A stretch of 64,000 nt of DNA from Methylosinus sp. H3A (GCF_015709455.1 NZ_JADNQW010000005.1:682001-746000), one strand, 5' to 3'; positions 17,083 to 25,614 are shown, numbered from the stretch's first letter. The notes: generated by a model from the letters alone, not told the origin. Numbers and translations are program-made.

Positions 17083-18333
17083 TTATCGAAATCGCTCGAC
17101 CGCGTAGGGGGCCGGATCGGTGAAGGGCGCCTCGCCGGTCATAATTTCGGCCAGCAGCCTCCCGCTCACGGGCCCCAGCGTGAAGCCATGATGCTGATGG
17201 CCGAAGTCGAACCAGAGCCCCTGATGGCGCGGCGCCTTGCCGATGATCGGCAGCATGTCCGGGAAACAGGGCCGGCAACCCATCCAGGGCTTGGGGTCGA
17301 GCCGCTCGCCGAGCGGGAACAGCGTGCGGGCGAGGATTTCGTCCTTGTCCACCTGCACGGGCGTCGGCGGCGCGTCGCGGCGGGCGAATTCGGCGCCGGT
17401 GGTGAGGCGCACGCCGCGCGTCATCGGCGCCAATACGTAGCCATTGTCGGCGTCGAGCACCGGATGGAAGAGCCGCGCGCCCTCCGCCGCTGCGTAATGC
17501 ATGTGATAGCCGCGCTTGACCGCGAAAGGCAGATCATAGCCGAGCGGGCGGAATATCTGGTCCGACCAGGGGCCGAGCGCGACGACGATGTCGCGGACGA
17601 TCAGCGCGCCATCGTGAGTCGGCACGCTCCAATGTCCGTCGCGCGTCTGCTCGAGGGCGCGCACGTCGCCGGCGAGGAAGCGCCCGCCGCGGCGCTGGAA
17701 CAGCGCGGCATAGGCCTGCGCCACCGCGCAAGGATCGGCGACCGAGGCCGTGTCGAGAAAATGCACGGCGCCGACGACAGGCGCGATATCGGGCTCCAGC
17801 GCCGAGAGGCCGGCGGCGTCCAGCTCCTCGACGCGCAGTGAGAAATCGCGCAGACGGGCGGCGTCGACGACGCCTTTGGCGAGGCTCTTCTCGCTGCGAT
17901 AGAGCTTGATCCAGCCGGTACGGCGCACGATGTCGCCCGCGCCCGAGAGCTGGATCAGCGCGTCATGCTCCTCGAGGCAGCGCTCGACCAGCGGCAGCGC
18001 GTCCAGAGCGTGGCGCTTGGCGCGTTCCGGCGCGCTCTCGCGGAAATAGCGCCACAGCCAGGGCGCGACGCTGGGCAGGGCCGAGAGATGATAATGCGCC
18101 TGCGGAGAGAGATTGAGCGCATAGCGCAGGAGATCGCCGAAGTCGCGCGGGAAGAGATAAGGGAAGATCGAGGCCCGCTCGATGAGCCCGGCGTTGCCGA
18201 AGCTCGTCTCCAGCCCGGCCGCGCCATGGCGGTCGACGAGGACCACCTCGCGCCCGCGCGCCTGCAGATGCAGGGCGGCCGAGACTCCGACCATTCCCGC
18301 GCCCAGCACGGCGACATCGGCGGTCTGCTGCAT
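17083..18333 (-). CDS. FAD-dependent D-amino-acid dehydrogenase-like oxidoreductase
   Basis: A 416-residue flavoprotein of the DAO/DadA family. The N-terminal Rossmann motif is VAVLGAGMVGVSAALHL, with the acidic residue ending strand 2 (VVLVDRH). The C-terminus has WMGCRPCFPDMLPIIGKAP and HQHHGFTLGPVSGRLLAE, as in the small subunit of D-amino acid dehydrogenase. It would oxidise D-amino acids and pass electrons to the respiratory chain; the exact substrate is not proven, and DadA paralogues act on other amines. GGAGGG precedes ATG 18333. No alanine racemase gene is adjacent. Confidence 0.8.
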   Translation of the reverse strand: MQQTADVAVLGAGMVGVSAALHLQARGREVVLVDRHGAAGLETSFGNAGLIERASIFPYLFPRDFGDLLRYALNLSPQAHYHLSALPSVAPWLWRYFRESAPERAKRHALDALPLVERCLEEHDALIQLSGAGDIVRRTGWIKLYRSEKSLAKGVVDAARLRDFSLRVEELDAAGLSALEPDIAPVVGAVHFLDTASVADPCAVAQAYAALFQRRGGRFLAGDVRALEQTRDGHWSVPTHDGALIVRDIVVALGPWSDQIFRPLGYDLPFAVKRGYHMHYAAAEGARLFHPVLDADNGYVLAPMTRGVRLTTGAEFARRDAPPTPVQVDKDEILARTLFPLGERLDPKPWMGCRPCFPDMLPIIGKAPRHQGLWFDFGHQHHGFTLGPVSGRLLAEIMTGEAPFTDPAPYAVERFR

Positions 18334-18688
18334 AAGGCCCTCCGAGAAAAACGCTTTCGAAAGCGGAATATGGCGGCGCGAGCCGGGAAACGCCAGCTCG
18401 GGCGTCGGTTCATCCGCAGCAATATTCCGGCCAGGGCGGGCTCGAATTCCAGCGGTCCGGCCGGCGAAGGCGGCTCAAATTACCTCGATGAGGCTTTGCC
18501 GCCACTCTCGAGCGCTTTCCGCTGCACAAAATCCTCGTCTTTGGACGATAACGACGGCGTCGGCTGCGAGGGATAGCTCCAGATCGAACTGTCGCTGGCG
18601 TCTCCGAGACCAACGTCCCGACATGCTCCTCATGCCCCGCCGCGGAGAGCCAGCGCGCAAGCGCCGACGGCAATTTGCACATCGGTCC
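18334..18688. other. Intergenic region, nothing recognised
   Basis: These 355 bases lie upstream of the DadA-like gene and downstream of the phosphodiester glycosidase-like gene, both on the minus strand. I see no coding sequence, repeat or clear terminator. Confidence 0.5.
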
Positions 18689-19657
18689 TCACCGAGGCGC
18701 CGCCGGGCGAATGGCGACGACGACCGGCAACCCCCACATGTCCCCGCCCGGGACGAGGGGCTGCAACAGGCGAATGTCGCCGCCTTTCGCCTGCACCTCC
18801 ATCGTTCCGCAGTGGCGGCGGCGAAAATCGCCGAGCGCAATCGCCTGGCAGGAGACGGGGCCGCCGTCGAGATTGAGCGCGAGCTTCAGATCGAGCGGCG
18901 TCGCATGCAGCAATGCTGCGAGCTTTTCCAGCGTGAGCAATGCATCCTCGCTCGTCCCGAGGACGATGCGGCCGGCGTGGTCCTCGGCGAGAAAGGTTCG
19001 GCTCGCGAGCCATTGCGACGGCTTGGCGCGCGTCGCTCCGCTCTCGTCGAGCAGCAGCGGATAGGAAACGAGCGCATTGTCGGCGCCGAGGAAAACGTCG
19101 CGCCAGTCCTTGTCCTTCAGATCGACGAGACGGGCTGAGTCGGGCGCGGCTACGAAAGCGCCGTGGGTCGCGACATAATCGGCTGGGCCAAGATCGACGC
19201 CTTCGCTGCGGAAGGGCGTGTCCGGCTCGCCCTTCGAGCCGAAATAGCTGCCATTGATGACGAGCGTCGCGTGAAGATCACGCATCCAATCGTCGAGGTG
19301 GCGATTGCCGGAAGGCTCATTATGAACGGAAATTCGCCAGAGCCGCGGGTCGACGCGGGCGAGAAGGAGCCTGTCTGCTTCTTTTCCCTCGACGAGGACC
19401 GGCATTTCGGCGGTCTCGAAGCCCGGCGCGCGCGTCATCCAATGGATTTCGCCCGACTCCGGTGTGAAATCATGCGCGAGGGCGTAGCGCACGCTCCGGG
19501 TGAGGCGAGAATCGATGGCGTCCACCGCGACCCAGATCGAGACACCCCGCCGCAGCACGGCGTTGAAGCCATAGCTTCCGTTCCGAAAATAGATGACGGC
19601 GAGGCCGACGGCTATCGACAGAGCAGCAAGAACGCTAGCCATCAAAATCTTGCGCAT
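18689..19657 (-). CDS. Phosphodiester glycosidase-like (NAGPA / DUF2233) exported protein
   Basis: A 322-residue protein with an N-terminal membrane anchor or signal (ILMASVLAALSIAVGLAVIYF). The body carries the pattern of the phosphodiester glycosidase family: LHATLVINGSYFGSKGEPDTP, SEGVDLGPAD, and ALNLDGGPVSCQAI with the conserved Asn-Leu-Asp-Gly-Gly. Related proteins include the NAGPA uncovering-enzyme domain and bacterial cell-surface glycosidases; the bacterial substrate is not known. The start ATG 19657 has GGAGGCG just upstream. It is divergent from purB. Confidence 0.72.
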   Translation of the reverse strand: MRKILMASVLAALSIAVGLAVIYFRNGSYGFNAVLRRGVSIWVAVDAIDSRLTRSVRYALAHDFTPESGEIHWMTRAPGFETAEMPVLVEGKEADRLLLARVDPRLWRISVHNEPSGNRHLDDWMRDLHATLVINGSYFGSKGEPDTPFRSEGVDLGPADYVATHGAFVAAPDSARLVDLKDKDWRDVFLGADNALVSYPLLLDESGATRAKPSQWLASRTFLAEDHAGRIVLGTSEDALLTLEKLAALLHATPLDLKLALNLDGGPVSCQAIALGDFRRRHCGTMEVQAKGGDIRLLQPLVPGGDMWGLPVVVAIRPAAPR

Positions 19658-19869
19658 GAGCGCCTCCTATACGAACCTCATGCTCGAGCTTTGCGGCTTT
19701 TTCGGCGCCTATTTTCGAGAGCTTCGTGTCTTTGCCGCTTGTTCACCACGAAGACAGGAAGAAGCCGAAGCGGCCCCGCCCCCTTCACTCCGCCGGCATA
19801 AGGGCCTAAACGAACCTCTTCCCGCCGCCCTGGCCGCGCGAAGACTTTTCCCAAAGGACGCCCAAGCCC

Positions 19870-21177
19870 ATGATCCCCCGCTATTCCCGCCCCGAGATGA
19901 CGAAGATTTGGGAGCCGCAGACGCGCTTTCGCATCTGGTTCGAGATCGAGGCCTATGCCTGCGACGCGCTCGCCGAGATCGGCGTCATCCCCAAGGAGAG
20001 CGCCAAGGCGATCTGGGACAAGGCCGATTTCGTCACTTTCGACGTCGCGCGCATCGACGAGATCGAGCGCGTGACCAAGCATGACGTCATCGCCTTTTTG
20101 ACCCATCTCGGCGAGTTCATCGGCCCGGATTCGCGCTTCGTGCATCAGGGCATGACCAGCTCCGACGTGCTCGACACCTGCCTCGCCGTGCAATTGGCGC
20201 GCGCCGCCGATCTTCTGATCGCCGATGTCGACGGATTGCTCGCCGCGATAAAGCGCCGTGCGCTGGAGCATAAATATACGCCGACGATCGGCCGCTCGCA
20301 TGGCATTCACGCCGAGCCGACGACCTTCGGCCTGAAGCTCGCGCAAGCCTACGCCGAATTCACCCGCTCGCGCGAGCGCCTCGTCGCCGCGCGCAAGGAG
20401 GTCGCAACCTGCGCCATCTCCGGCGCCGTCGGCACTTTCGCCAATGTCGATCCGCGCGTCGAGGAGCATGTCGCCAAGCAGCTCGGCCTCGCGGTGGAGC
20501 CTGTCTCGACGCAGGTCATTCCGCGCGATCGTCACGCCGCTTTTTTCGCGACGCTCGGCGTCGTGGCGTCATCGGTGGAGCGGCTGGCGATCGAGATTCG
20601 CCATCTGCAGCGCACGGAAGTGCTGGAGGCGGAGGAATATTTCTCGGCCGGGCAGAAGGGCTCCTCCGCAATGCCGCACAAGCGCAATCCGGTGCTGACC
20701 GAAAATCTCACCGGCCTCGCACGGCTGGTGCGCGGCATGGTGACGCCGGCGCTGGAGAATGTCGCGCTGTGGCATGAGCGCGATATCTCGCACTCCTCCG
20801 TCGAGCGCAATATCGGCCCCGACGCGACAGTGACGCTCGACTTCGCGCTCTCACGTCTGACCAGCGTCATCGATCAGCTCATGATCTATCCCGAGAATAT
20901 GCAGAAGAATCTCGACCGCCTCGGCGGGCTCGTGCATTCGCAGCGCGTGCTGCTGGCGCTGACGCAAAAGGGCGTCTCACGCGAGGATGCTTATTCGCTG
21001 GTGCAGCGCAACGCCATGCCGGTGTGGCGCGGCGAAGGCGAGTTCCGCAAGCTGCTCGGCGCCGACGCCGAGGTGAGCGCGAAGCTCTCGCCCGCGGAGC
21101 TCGATGAATTGTTCGATCTCGCCTATCACTTCAAGCATGTCGACACGATCTTCGATCGCGTGTTCGGCAAGGCGTGA
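19870..21177 (+). CDS. purB: Adenylosuccinate lyase
   Basis: A 435-residue fumarase/aspartase-superfamily enzyme that cleaves SAICAR to AICAR and adenylosuccinate to AMP in purine synthesis. The signature GSSAMPHKRNP lies at about residue 265, with VHQGMTSSDVLDT and the TIGRSHGIHAEPTTFG catalytic histidine region before it. The N-terminus MIPRYSRPEM is the usual start in this group. Length is normal. It is followed at once by the family B palindrome, which may serve as its transcription stop. A second purine gene (purD) begins at the other end of the window. Confidence 0.97.
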   Translation: MIPRYSRPEMTKIWEPQTRFRIWFEIEAYACDALAEIGVIPKESAKAIWDKADFVTFDVARIDEIERVTKHDVIAFLTHLGEFIGPDSRFVHQGMTSSDVLDTCLAVQLARAADLLIADVDGLLAAIKRRALEHKYTPTIGRSHGIHAEPTTFGLKLAQAYAEFTRSRERLVAARKEVATCAISGAVGTFANVDPRVEEHVAKQLGLAVEPVSTQVIPRDRHAAFFATLGVVASSVERLAIEIRHLQRTEVLEAEEYFSAGQKGSSAMPHKRNPVLTENLTGLARLVRGMVTPALENVALWHERDISHSSVERNIGPDATVTLDFALSRLTSVIDQLMIYPENMQKNLDRLGGLVHSQRVLLALTQKGVSREDAYSLVQRNAMPVWRGEGEFRKLLGADAEVSAKLSPAELDELFDLAYHFKHVDTIFDRVFGKA

Positions 21178-21185
21178 CATCCGCG

Positions 21186-21247
21186 ATGCGAGCCTGACGG
21201 CTCGCGGTCCAAGGAGCGCAAAGGACCGCGAGCCTTAAGGCTCGCAT
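21186..21247. repeat. Dispersed palindromic repeat, family B, intergenic copy
   Basis: Arms ATGCGAGCC + GGCTCGCGGTCC (21186-21194, 21199-21210) pair perfectly with 21223-21234 and 21239-21247, leaving a 4x4 internal loop and a 12-base apical loop. Each half is itself a small GCGAGCC/GGCTCGC hairpin. It lies nine bases after the purB stop codon. The same sequence occurs inside the coding region at 30748-30813. Confidence 0.85.
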
Positions 21248-21272
21248 TCGATGCGGCGCGAGTGCGCCGCCC

Positions 21273-21572
21273 TCACGCCATCGTCTGTTTGCCATTCTCG
21301 TCGAACAGAACCTCGGTCTCGTCCTCGCCCATCACGATGAGCGCCCGGGCGAGGCCGCCTTCGGCGCGATATTCGTACGTGTGGCTCAGCTCCACCTCGC
21401 CATAGACGAGCTTCTCGCAGACCAGCAGCCGCTCCTCGCCATCGAAGCGCGCGCGGAAATAAGTGTTGCGGTTGTTGAGATCATTGGGGTCGAGCTGCGA
21501 CATCAAATTGAGCGGCAACCCCACGCCGCTGTAGGTCAGAAAATAGCGATAATCCTCGGCTTCCGTGCTCAT
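21273..21572 (-). CDS. DUF6156-like hypothetical protein
   Basis: A 99-residue soluble protein (start MSTEAEDYRYFLTYSGV, then LPLNLMSQLDPNDLNNRNTYF, VYGEVELSHTYEY). The sequence fits a small family of unknown function that I associate with DUF6156; no activity is known. ATG 21572 was preferred over an upstream in-frame start because the conserved part begins right there. It converges on purB, with the family B palindrome between the two stops. Confidence 0.65.
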   Translation of the reverse strand: MSTEAEDYRYFLTYSGVGLPLNLMSQLDPNDLNNRNTYFRARFDGEERLLVCEKLVYGEVELSHTYEYRAEGGLARALIVMGEDETEVLFDENGKQTMA

Positions 21573-22206
21573 GCGTTTTTCTCCCCGCGGGCCGTCCGGC
21601 GCTCGCCCGGCCAGCCTCGTTGGAGCCATGGCCTAGCGCGATGCGCGGAAAAAGAAAACCGCCTCGCTGCGACGGATTTGTCCCTTGACGAATCCGAGAA
21701 TCGAGATCAACATTTCATCATCGCGTCACAGAAGCCGAGGGCCGCGGCGAAAACCCAGCCCGAAGGCGGACAGATCGAGCGGGACCTCGAAGGATGAGAG
21801 CGCGATAGGCGGGCCGGCGTGGCAACGCACGCAGGCCTAAGTCGAGCGATACATGCGAGAGGAGCATGACGCCACCGGGTCACACCCTCTGACCTCAGCC
21901 GAGGTCGATGGCGCGGCGGAGAAATCGAGCGCTGATTTCCTCGAGCGCCGACATTCGTGACATCCCGACGGGCGGCAGAACGCGAAGGCCAAGCGCGACG
22001 CCTCCCGTAACTCCGAATCTGGATCTTTCTGGACATTTCGCATTCTGCGAAAGCCAAGCGGCCCCGCCAGCCTCAGCGCTGCGGGGCCTTCTCTCGTCGG
22101 CTCCGCTACGAGGTCCACGCTCCCTGGCCCAGCGCCGAAATCATTTGAAATTCGTCCGCATATTCGCTAGCGCCTGCCTGCGGCGCAGCGTCGCGGAGGC
22201 GTCGAT
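21573..22206. other. Intergenic region upstream of nasT
   Basis: No gene is supported in these 634 bases. They contain a strong GC hairpin at 22060-22088 and a ribosome binding site GGAGG at 22195-22199 for the TTG start of nasT. No convincing promoter for nasT could be picked out by eye. Confidence 0.5.
22060..22088. repeat. GC-rich hairpin upstream of nasT
   Basis: Arms GGCCCCGC (22060-22067) and GCGGGGCC (22081-22088) enclose 13 bases and are followed by TTCTCT rather than a true T-run. It may be a weak terminator or part of a nasT leader; its loop does not fit the ANTAR target pattern. Confidence 0.4.
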
Positions 22207-22779
22207 TTGAAAATCGTCATCGTCGATGAGAGTCCCGTGCGGGCGGCGATCCTCGAGGACGGATTGCGCGAGGCCGGCTTCACCAATGTCGAGCGCATCG
22301 CGGAAATGCGCAGCCTGCTCGCGCGCATCTATGCGATCGATCCGGATGTCATCCTCATCGATCTCGAAAATCCGAGCCGCGACATATTGGAGCAGATGTT
22401 CCAAGTGAGCCGCGCCGTGCGCCGGCCCGTGGCCATGTTCGTCGATCAGAGCGACAGCGCCTCCATACAAGCGTCGGTCGACGCCGGCGTCTCGGCCTAT
22501 ATCGTCGATGGGCTGAAGAAAGAGCGCATCAAATCCATCCTCGATCTCTGCATATCGCGCTTCAACGCCTTCTCGCATCTGCAGGACGAATTGGCGCGCG
22601 CCAAATCTGAGATCGAGGAGCGCAAGACGATCGACCGCGCCAAGGGCCTGTTGATGAAGGCGAAAAATCTCAGTGAAGAGGACGCCTATCGGCTGATGCG
22701 CAGCACGGCCATGCGCGAGAAGAAGAAGATTTTCGAGATCGCCCAGGCGATCATCACCGCCTCGGAGTTGTTCAAATGA
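22207..22779 (+). CDS. nasT: ANTAR-domain antitermination regulator NasT
   Basis: A 190-residue regulator with an N-terminal receiver-like domain (MKIVIVDESPVRAAILEDGL, VILIDLENPS with the phospho-acceptor-equivalent Asp) and a C-terminal RNA-binding ANTAR domain (about 130-185: IEERKTIDRAKGLLMKAKNLSEEDAYRLMRSTAM). In Paracoccus, Azotobacter and Bradyrhizobium, NasT binds leader RNA of the nitrate assimilation operon and prevents termination, while NasS holds it inactive without nitrate. The gene starts at TTG 22207, supported by GGAGG seven bases upstream, and overlaps nasS by four bases (ATGA). Its likely RNA target is the hairpin pair at 24125-24156. Confidence 0.93.
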   Translation: MKIVIVDESPVRAAILEDGLREAGFTNVERIAEMRSLLARIYAIDPDVILIDLENPSRDILEQMFQVSRAVRRPVAMFVDQSDSASIQASVDAGVSAYIVDGLKKERIKSILDLCISRFNAFSHLQDELARAKSEIEERKTIDRAKGLLMKAKNLSEEDAYRLMRSTAMREKKKIFEIAQAIITASELFK

Positions 22780-23948
22780 CCGCGGAGCGCGAAACCTTGC
22801 GCATCGGCTTCATTCCGCTCGCGGACGCCGCGTCGCTCTTCGTCGCCGTCGACAAGGGATTCGCCGCTGAAGAGGGACTCGACGTCGAGCTCGTGCAAGA
22901 GGTCTCCTGGTCCAATGTGCGCGACAAGCTCAATATCGGCATGTTCGACGCCGCGCATCTTCTGGCGCCCATCACCGTCGCCTCGAGCCTCGGCGTCGGC
23001 CATGTGAAGACGCCGATCGTCGCTCCCTATAATCTCGCCATGAATGGCAACGCCATCACCGTATCGCCGTCGCTGCATGCGGCGATGGCGGCGCAGCTCG
23101 ACGGCGACGCGCTCGATCCGCTCGCCACCGCCAGAGCGCTGGCGCGCGTCGTCGCCGATCGCAAGGCCGCGCGAGCCGAGCCCTTGACCTTCGGCATGAC
23201 CTTCCCCTTCTCGGGACATAATTACCAATTGCGCTATTGGATGGCGGCCGGCGGCGTCGATCCGGACGAGGATGTACGGCTCGTCGTGCTGCCGCCGCCC
23301 TATATGGTCGGCAGTCTCGCGCAGGGCCATGTCGACGGCTTCTGCGTCGGCGCGCCATGGAATTCGGTCGCTGTCGATCTCGGCGTCGGACATATTCTGC
23401 ATTTTTCGGTCGAGCTGTTCTCGCGCTGCGCGGAAAAATCGCTGGCCATGCGCGAGCGCTTCGCGCTGGAGCATCCCCAAGTCGTCGCCGCGCTGCTGCG
23501 CGCCCTGCATCGCGCCGCGCGCTTCGTCTCCGAGGCCGATCCGCATGAGGTCGCCGCTCTGCTCGCGCGGCCCGACCGCGTCGGCGTCGATGCGCAAGTG
23601 ATAGTGCGGACGCTGCAGGGCCGTCTCAAAGTGACGCCGGACGGCGCGACGCGCGAGAATGCGCGCTATCTCCTGCTGGGCCAGGAAGGCGCCGAGCGAC
23701 CCGACCCGACGCAGGCCGCATGGCTCTATGCGCAAATGGCGCGCTGGGGACAGGCGCCGGTTTCACCCGCCCTTCTCGACGCGGCAAAAGCCGTGTTCCG
23801 CGCCGATCTCTTCGACGCCGCTCTGCCCTCGGTCGCCGTGCCGACGCCGCCATCCGGCGATGCGATCGGCGCCTTTTCGGGACCGGCCTTCGAGGATCGC
23901 GACATCGCCGCCTATCTGTCGGCTTTCCCCATTCGCCGCGCGCCATAG
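22776..23948 (+). CDS. nasS: Nitrate sensor NasS (NrtA/CmpA-like)
   Basis: A 390-residue protein homologous to the periplasmic nitrate-binding protein NrtA but without any signal peptide (MTAERETLRIGFIPLADAAS), so it is cytoplasmic. The binding fold is seen in VQEVSWSNVRDKLNIGMFDAAHLLAP, FGMTFPFSGHNYQLRYW and VDGFCVGAPWNSV. It is translationally coupled to nasT (4-bp overlap). In known systems NasS binds NasT and releases it when nitrate or nitrite binds. The similarity to NrtA at 24289 (same order of motifs) shows the two arose by duplication. Confidence 0.92.
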   Translation: MTAERETLRIGFIPLADAASLFVAVDKGFAAEEGLDVELVQEVSWSNVRDKLNIGMFDAAHLLAPITVASSLGVGHVKTPIVAPYNLAMNGNAITVSPSLHAAMAAQLDGDALDPLATARALARVVADRKAARAEPLTFGMTFPFSGHNYQLRYWMAAGGVDPDEDVRLVVLPPPYMVGSLAQGHVDGFCVGAPWNSVAVDLGVGHILHFSVELFSRCAEKSLAMRERFALEHPQVVAALLRALHRAARFVSEADPHEVAALLARPDRVGVDAQVIVRTLQGRLKVTPDGATRENARYLLLGQEGAERPDPTQAAWLYAQMARWGQAPVSPALLDAAKAVFRADLFDAALPSVAVPTPPSGDAIGAFSGPAFEDRDIAAYLSAFPIRRAP

Positions 23949-24070
23949 CCTGTTTTTTATCGGCTCGGCGCCCGCCGATTGTGCAAGGCGCCGGCTCACT
24001 CGTCGGCCTCCGCAGGCGCGCTTCGATCACACTTCGTTGATTTGTAAGCGATCTCGCCGATTTCGCCATT

Positions 24071-24086
24071 TGGCGCGCGACTTGCA
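24071..24086 (+). promoter_or_regulatory. Sigma-54 (-24/-12) promoter of the nrt-nas operon
   Basis: TGGCGCG-CGAC-TTGCA matches the sigma-54 consensus TGGCACG-N4-TTGCA at every fixed position but one, with GG and GC at the required spacing. It predicts a start of transcription near 24097, leaving a leader of about 190 bases before nrtA. This would place the operon under nitrogen control (NtrC-type activator), although no clear NtrC site was found upstream. Confidence 0.8.
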
Positions 24087-24124
24087 ATTATCTTCGCAAC
24101 GATGCGCCCTGCGCATCATTCTCA

Positions 24125-24207
24125 GTCCAACGACGGACGAACCAGCAACGCCGCTGTCCCGGGGAGCTAGCGCTACATGCGCCCTCTTCCAGGCAAGCGG
24201 CTTTTTT
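24125..24207 (+). promoter_or_regulatory. Predicted ANTAR (NasT) antitermination leader RNA
   Basis: Hairpin P1 is GTCC-AACGAC-GGAC (24125-24138) and P2 is CAGC-AACGCC-GCTG (24143-24156), four bases apart. Both six-base loops have A at position 1 and G at position 4, as in known ANTAR targets. The 3' side of P2 lies in GCCGCT (24150-24155), which can instead pair with AGCGGC (24196-24201) just before six Ts (24202-24207). P2 and the terminator are therefore mutually exclusive, and NasT binding would favour read-through into nrtA. The structure was worked out by hand and not folded by program. Confidence 0.72.
24150..24207 (+). terminator. Conditional terminator in the nrtA leader
   Basis: GCCGCT (24150-24155) pairs with AGCGGC (24196-24201). 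Inner partial pairing is possible (GGGGAG with CTCTTCC by G-U pairs; GCGC-TACAT-GCGC at 24169-24181). The T-run is 24202-24207. The 5' strand overlaps the second ANTAR hairpin. Confidence 0.6.
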
Positions 24208-24214
24208 GCGTTTC

Positions 24215-24238
24215 GCGCCGTCGACGAGAAGACGGCGC
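24215..24238. repeat. Hairpin between the leader terminator and nrtA
   Basis: GCGCCGTC (24215-24222) and GACGGCGC (24231-24238) form a perfect 8-bp stem with an 8-base loop. No T-run follows, so it is not a terminator; it may be a stabiliser or part of the leader fold. Confidence 0.4.
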
Positions 24239-24288
24239 CGACTCGCCCTAACCGAAGCGCTCCGAGCGCGAAGAGGACGACGGTGACG

Positions 24289-25614
24289 ATGACAGACGAA
24301 ACAAGCGAAACGAAGCTCCTATCCCCGACGGCATTGGATCGTCGTGCGCTGCTGCGCGGCGCGGCCGGCGCCGCGGCGAGCTTCGCCGCCATACGCACGG
24401 CCTTTCCCGGCGGCGCCTTCGCGGAAGGCTCGGGGCCGGAAACGACAAAAGCGATTCTCGGCTATATCGCGCTCATCGACGCCGCGCCGCTCATAATCGC
24501 AAAAGAAAAAGGCCTTTTCGCCAAGCATGGCATGCCCGACGTCGAAGTGACGAAACAAGCGTCCTGGGGCGCGACGCGCGACAATCTCGTGCTCGGCGGC
24601 GCCGCCAATGGCATAGACGGCGCGCATATTCTCACGCCCATGCCCTATCTCATCTCGACGGGAAAAGTGACGCAGAACAATGCGCCGACGCCGATGTACA
24701 TACTCGCGCGCCTCAATCTCGACGCGCAGGGAATTTCCGTCGCCAATGAATATAAGGATCTGAAGATCACCACCAACGCTTCCGCGCTGCGCGAGGCCTT
24801 CGCCAAGAAGAAAGCCGAAGGCAAAGAGGTGAAGGTCGCCATGACCTTCCCCGGCGGCACGCATGATCTGTGGCTGCGCTATTGGCTCGCCGCCGCCGGC
24901 GTCGATCCCGACAAGGATGTCTCGACGATCGTCGTGCCGCCGCCGCAGATGGTCGCGAATATGAAGGTCGGCAATATGGACGCCTTTTGCGTCGGCGAAC
25001 CCTGGAACGAGCAGCTCGCCAATCAGGGCATAGGCTACACCGCCTGCGCGACCGGCGAGATCTGGGCGAAGCATCCGGAGAAAGCGCTCGGCATGCGCGC
25101 CGATTGGGTGGACAAGAATCCGCGCGCCGCACGCGCGCTCACCGCCGCTGTGCTGGAAGCGCAGCAATGGTGCGACAAAATGGAGAACAAGGCGGAGCTC
25201 GCCGACATCGTCGGCAAGCGCCAATGGTTCAACGTGCCCGTCGCCGACATCCTCGGCCGCCTGAAAGGCGACCTCAATTACGGCAATGGCCGCATAGAGA
25301 AGGGCACGAAGCAATTTATGAAATTCTGGCGCGACTTTGCCTCCTATCCCTTCAAAAGCCATGACGCCTGGTTCGTGACCGAGGACATTCGCTGGGGCAA
25401 GCTCGAGTCGACGACGAATATCAAGGCGCTCGTCGACAAGGTGAATCGAGAAGACATTTGGCGCGAGGCGGCGAAGTCGATCAACGTCGCCGCGAAAGAG
25501 ATTCCTGCGTCGACGTCGCGCGGCAAGGAGACCTTCTTCGACGGCAAGGTTTTCGATCCGGAAAATCCGCAAGCCTATCTGAAAAGCCTGTCCATCAAGC
25601 GCGCGCAGGTGTGA
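24289..25614 (+). CDS. nrtA: Nitrate ABC transporter, periplasmic binding protein
   Basis: A 441-residue substrate-binding protein. The N-terminus has a twin-arginine signal (DRRALLRGAAGAAASFAA), so it is exported folded through Tat. The mature part has the NrtA/CmpA pattern: GYIALIDAAPLIIAKEKGLF, VTKQASWGATRDNLVLGGAANGIDGAH, VAMTFPGGTHDLWLRYWLAAAG and MDAFCVGEPWNEQ. It delivers nitrate (or nitrite) to the permease at 25629. ATG 24289 was chosen; GTG 24283 in frame has better spacing from AGGA at 24274 and could be the real start. First gene after the sigma-54 promoter and NasT leader. Confidence 0.92.
   Translation: MTDETSETKLLSPTALDRRALLRGAAGAAASFAAIRTAFPGGAFAEGSGPETTKAILGYIALIDAAPLIIAKEKGLFAKHGMPDVEVTKQASWGATRDNLVLGGAANGIDGAHILTPMPYLISTGKVTQNNAPTPMYILARLNLDAQGISVANEYKDLKITTNASALREAFAKKKAEGKEVKVAMTFPGGTHDLWLRYWLAAAGVDPDKDVSTIVVPPPQMVANMKVGNMDAFCVGEPWNEQLANQGIGYTACATGEIWAKHPEKALGMRADWVDKNPRAARALTAAVLEAQQWCDKMENKAELADIVGKRQWFNVPVADILGRLKGDLNYGNGRIEKGTKQFMKFWRDFASYPFKSHDAWFVTEDIRWGKLESTTNIKALVDKVNREDIWREAAKSINVAAKEIPASTSRGKETFFDGKVFDPENPQAYLKSLSIKRAQV

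Noticed and set aside
22060..22088. Second NasT target upstream of nasT itself
   Set aside because: The hairpin loop is 13 bases and does not have the tandem hexaloop form.
23949..24070. NtrC binding sites upstream of the sigma-54 promoter
   Set aside because: I looked for GCAC-N7-GTGC-like pairs and found none convincing; a weight-matrix scan would be needed.
24095..24106. CGC-AACGAT-GCG as a third ANTAR-type hairpin
   Set aside because: The loop fits A1/G4, but the stem is only 3 bp and it straddles the predicted transcription start near 24097; the pair at 24125 and 24143 is better placed.
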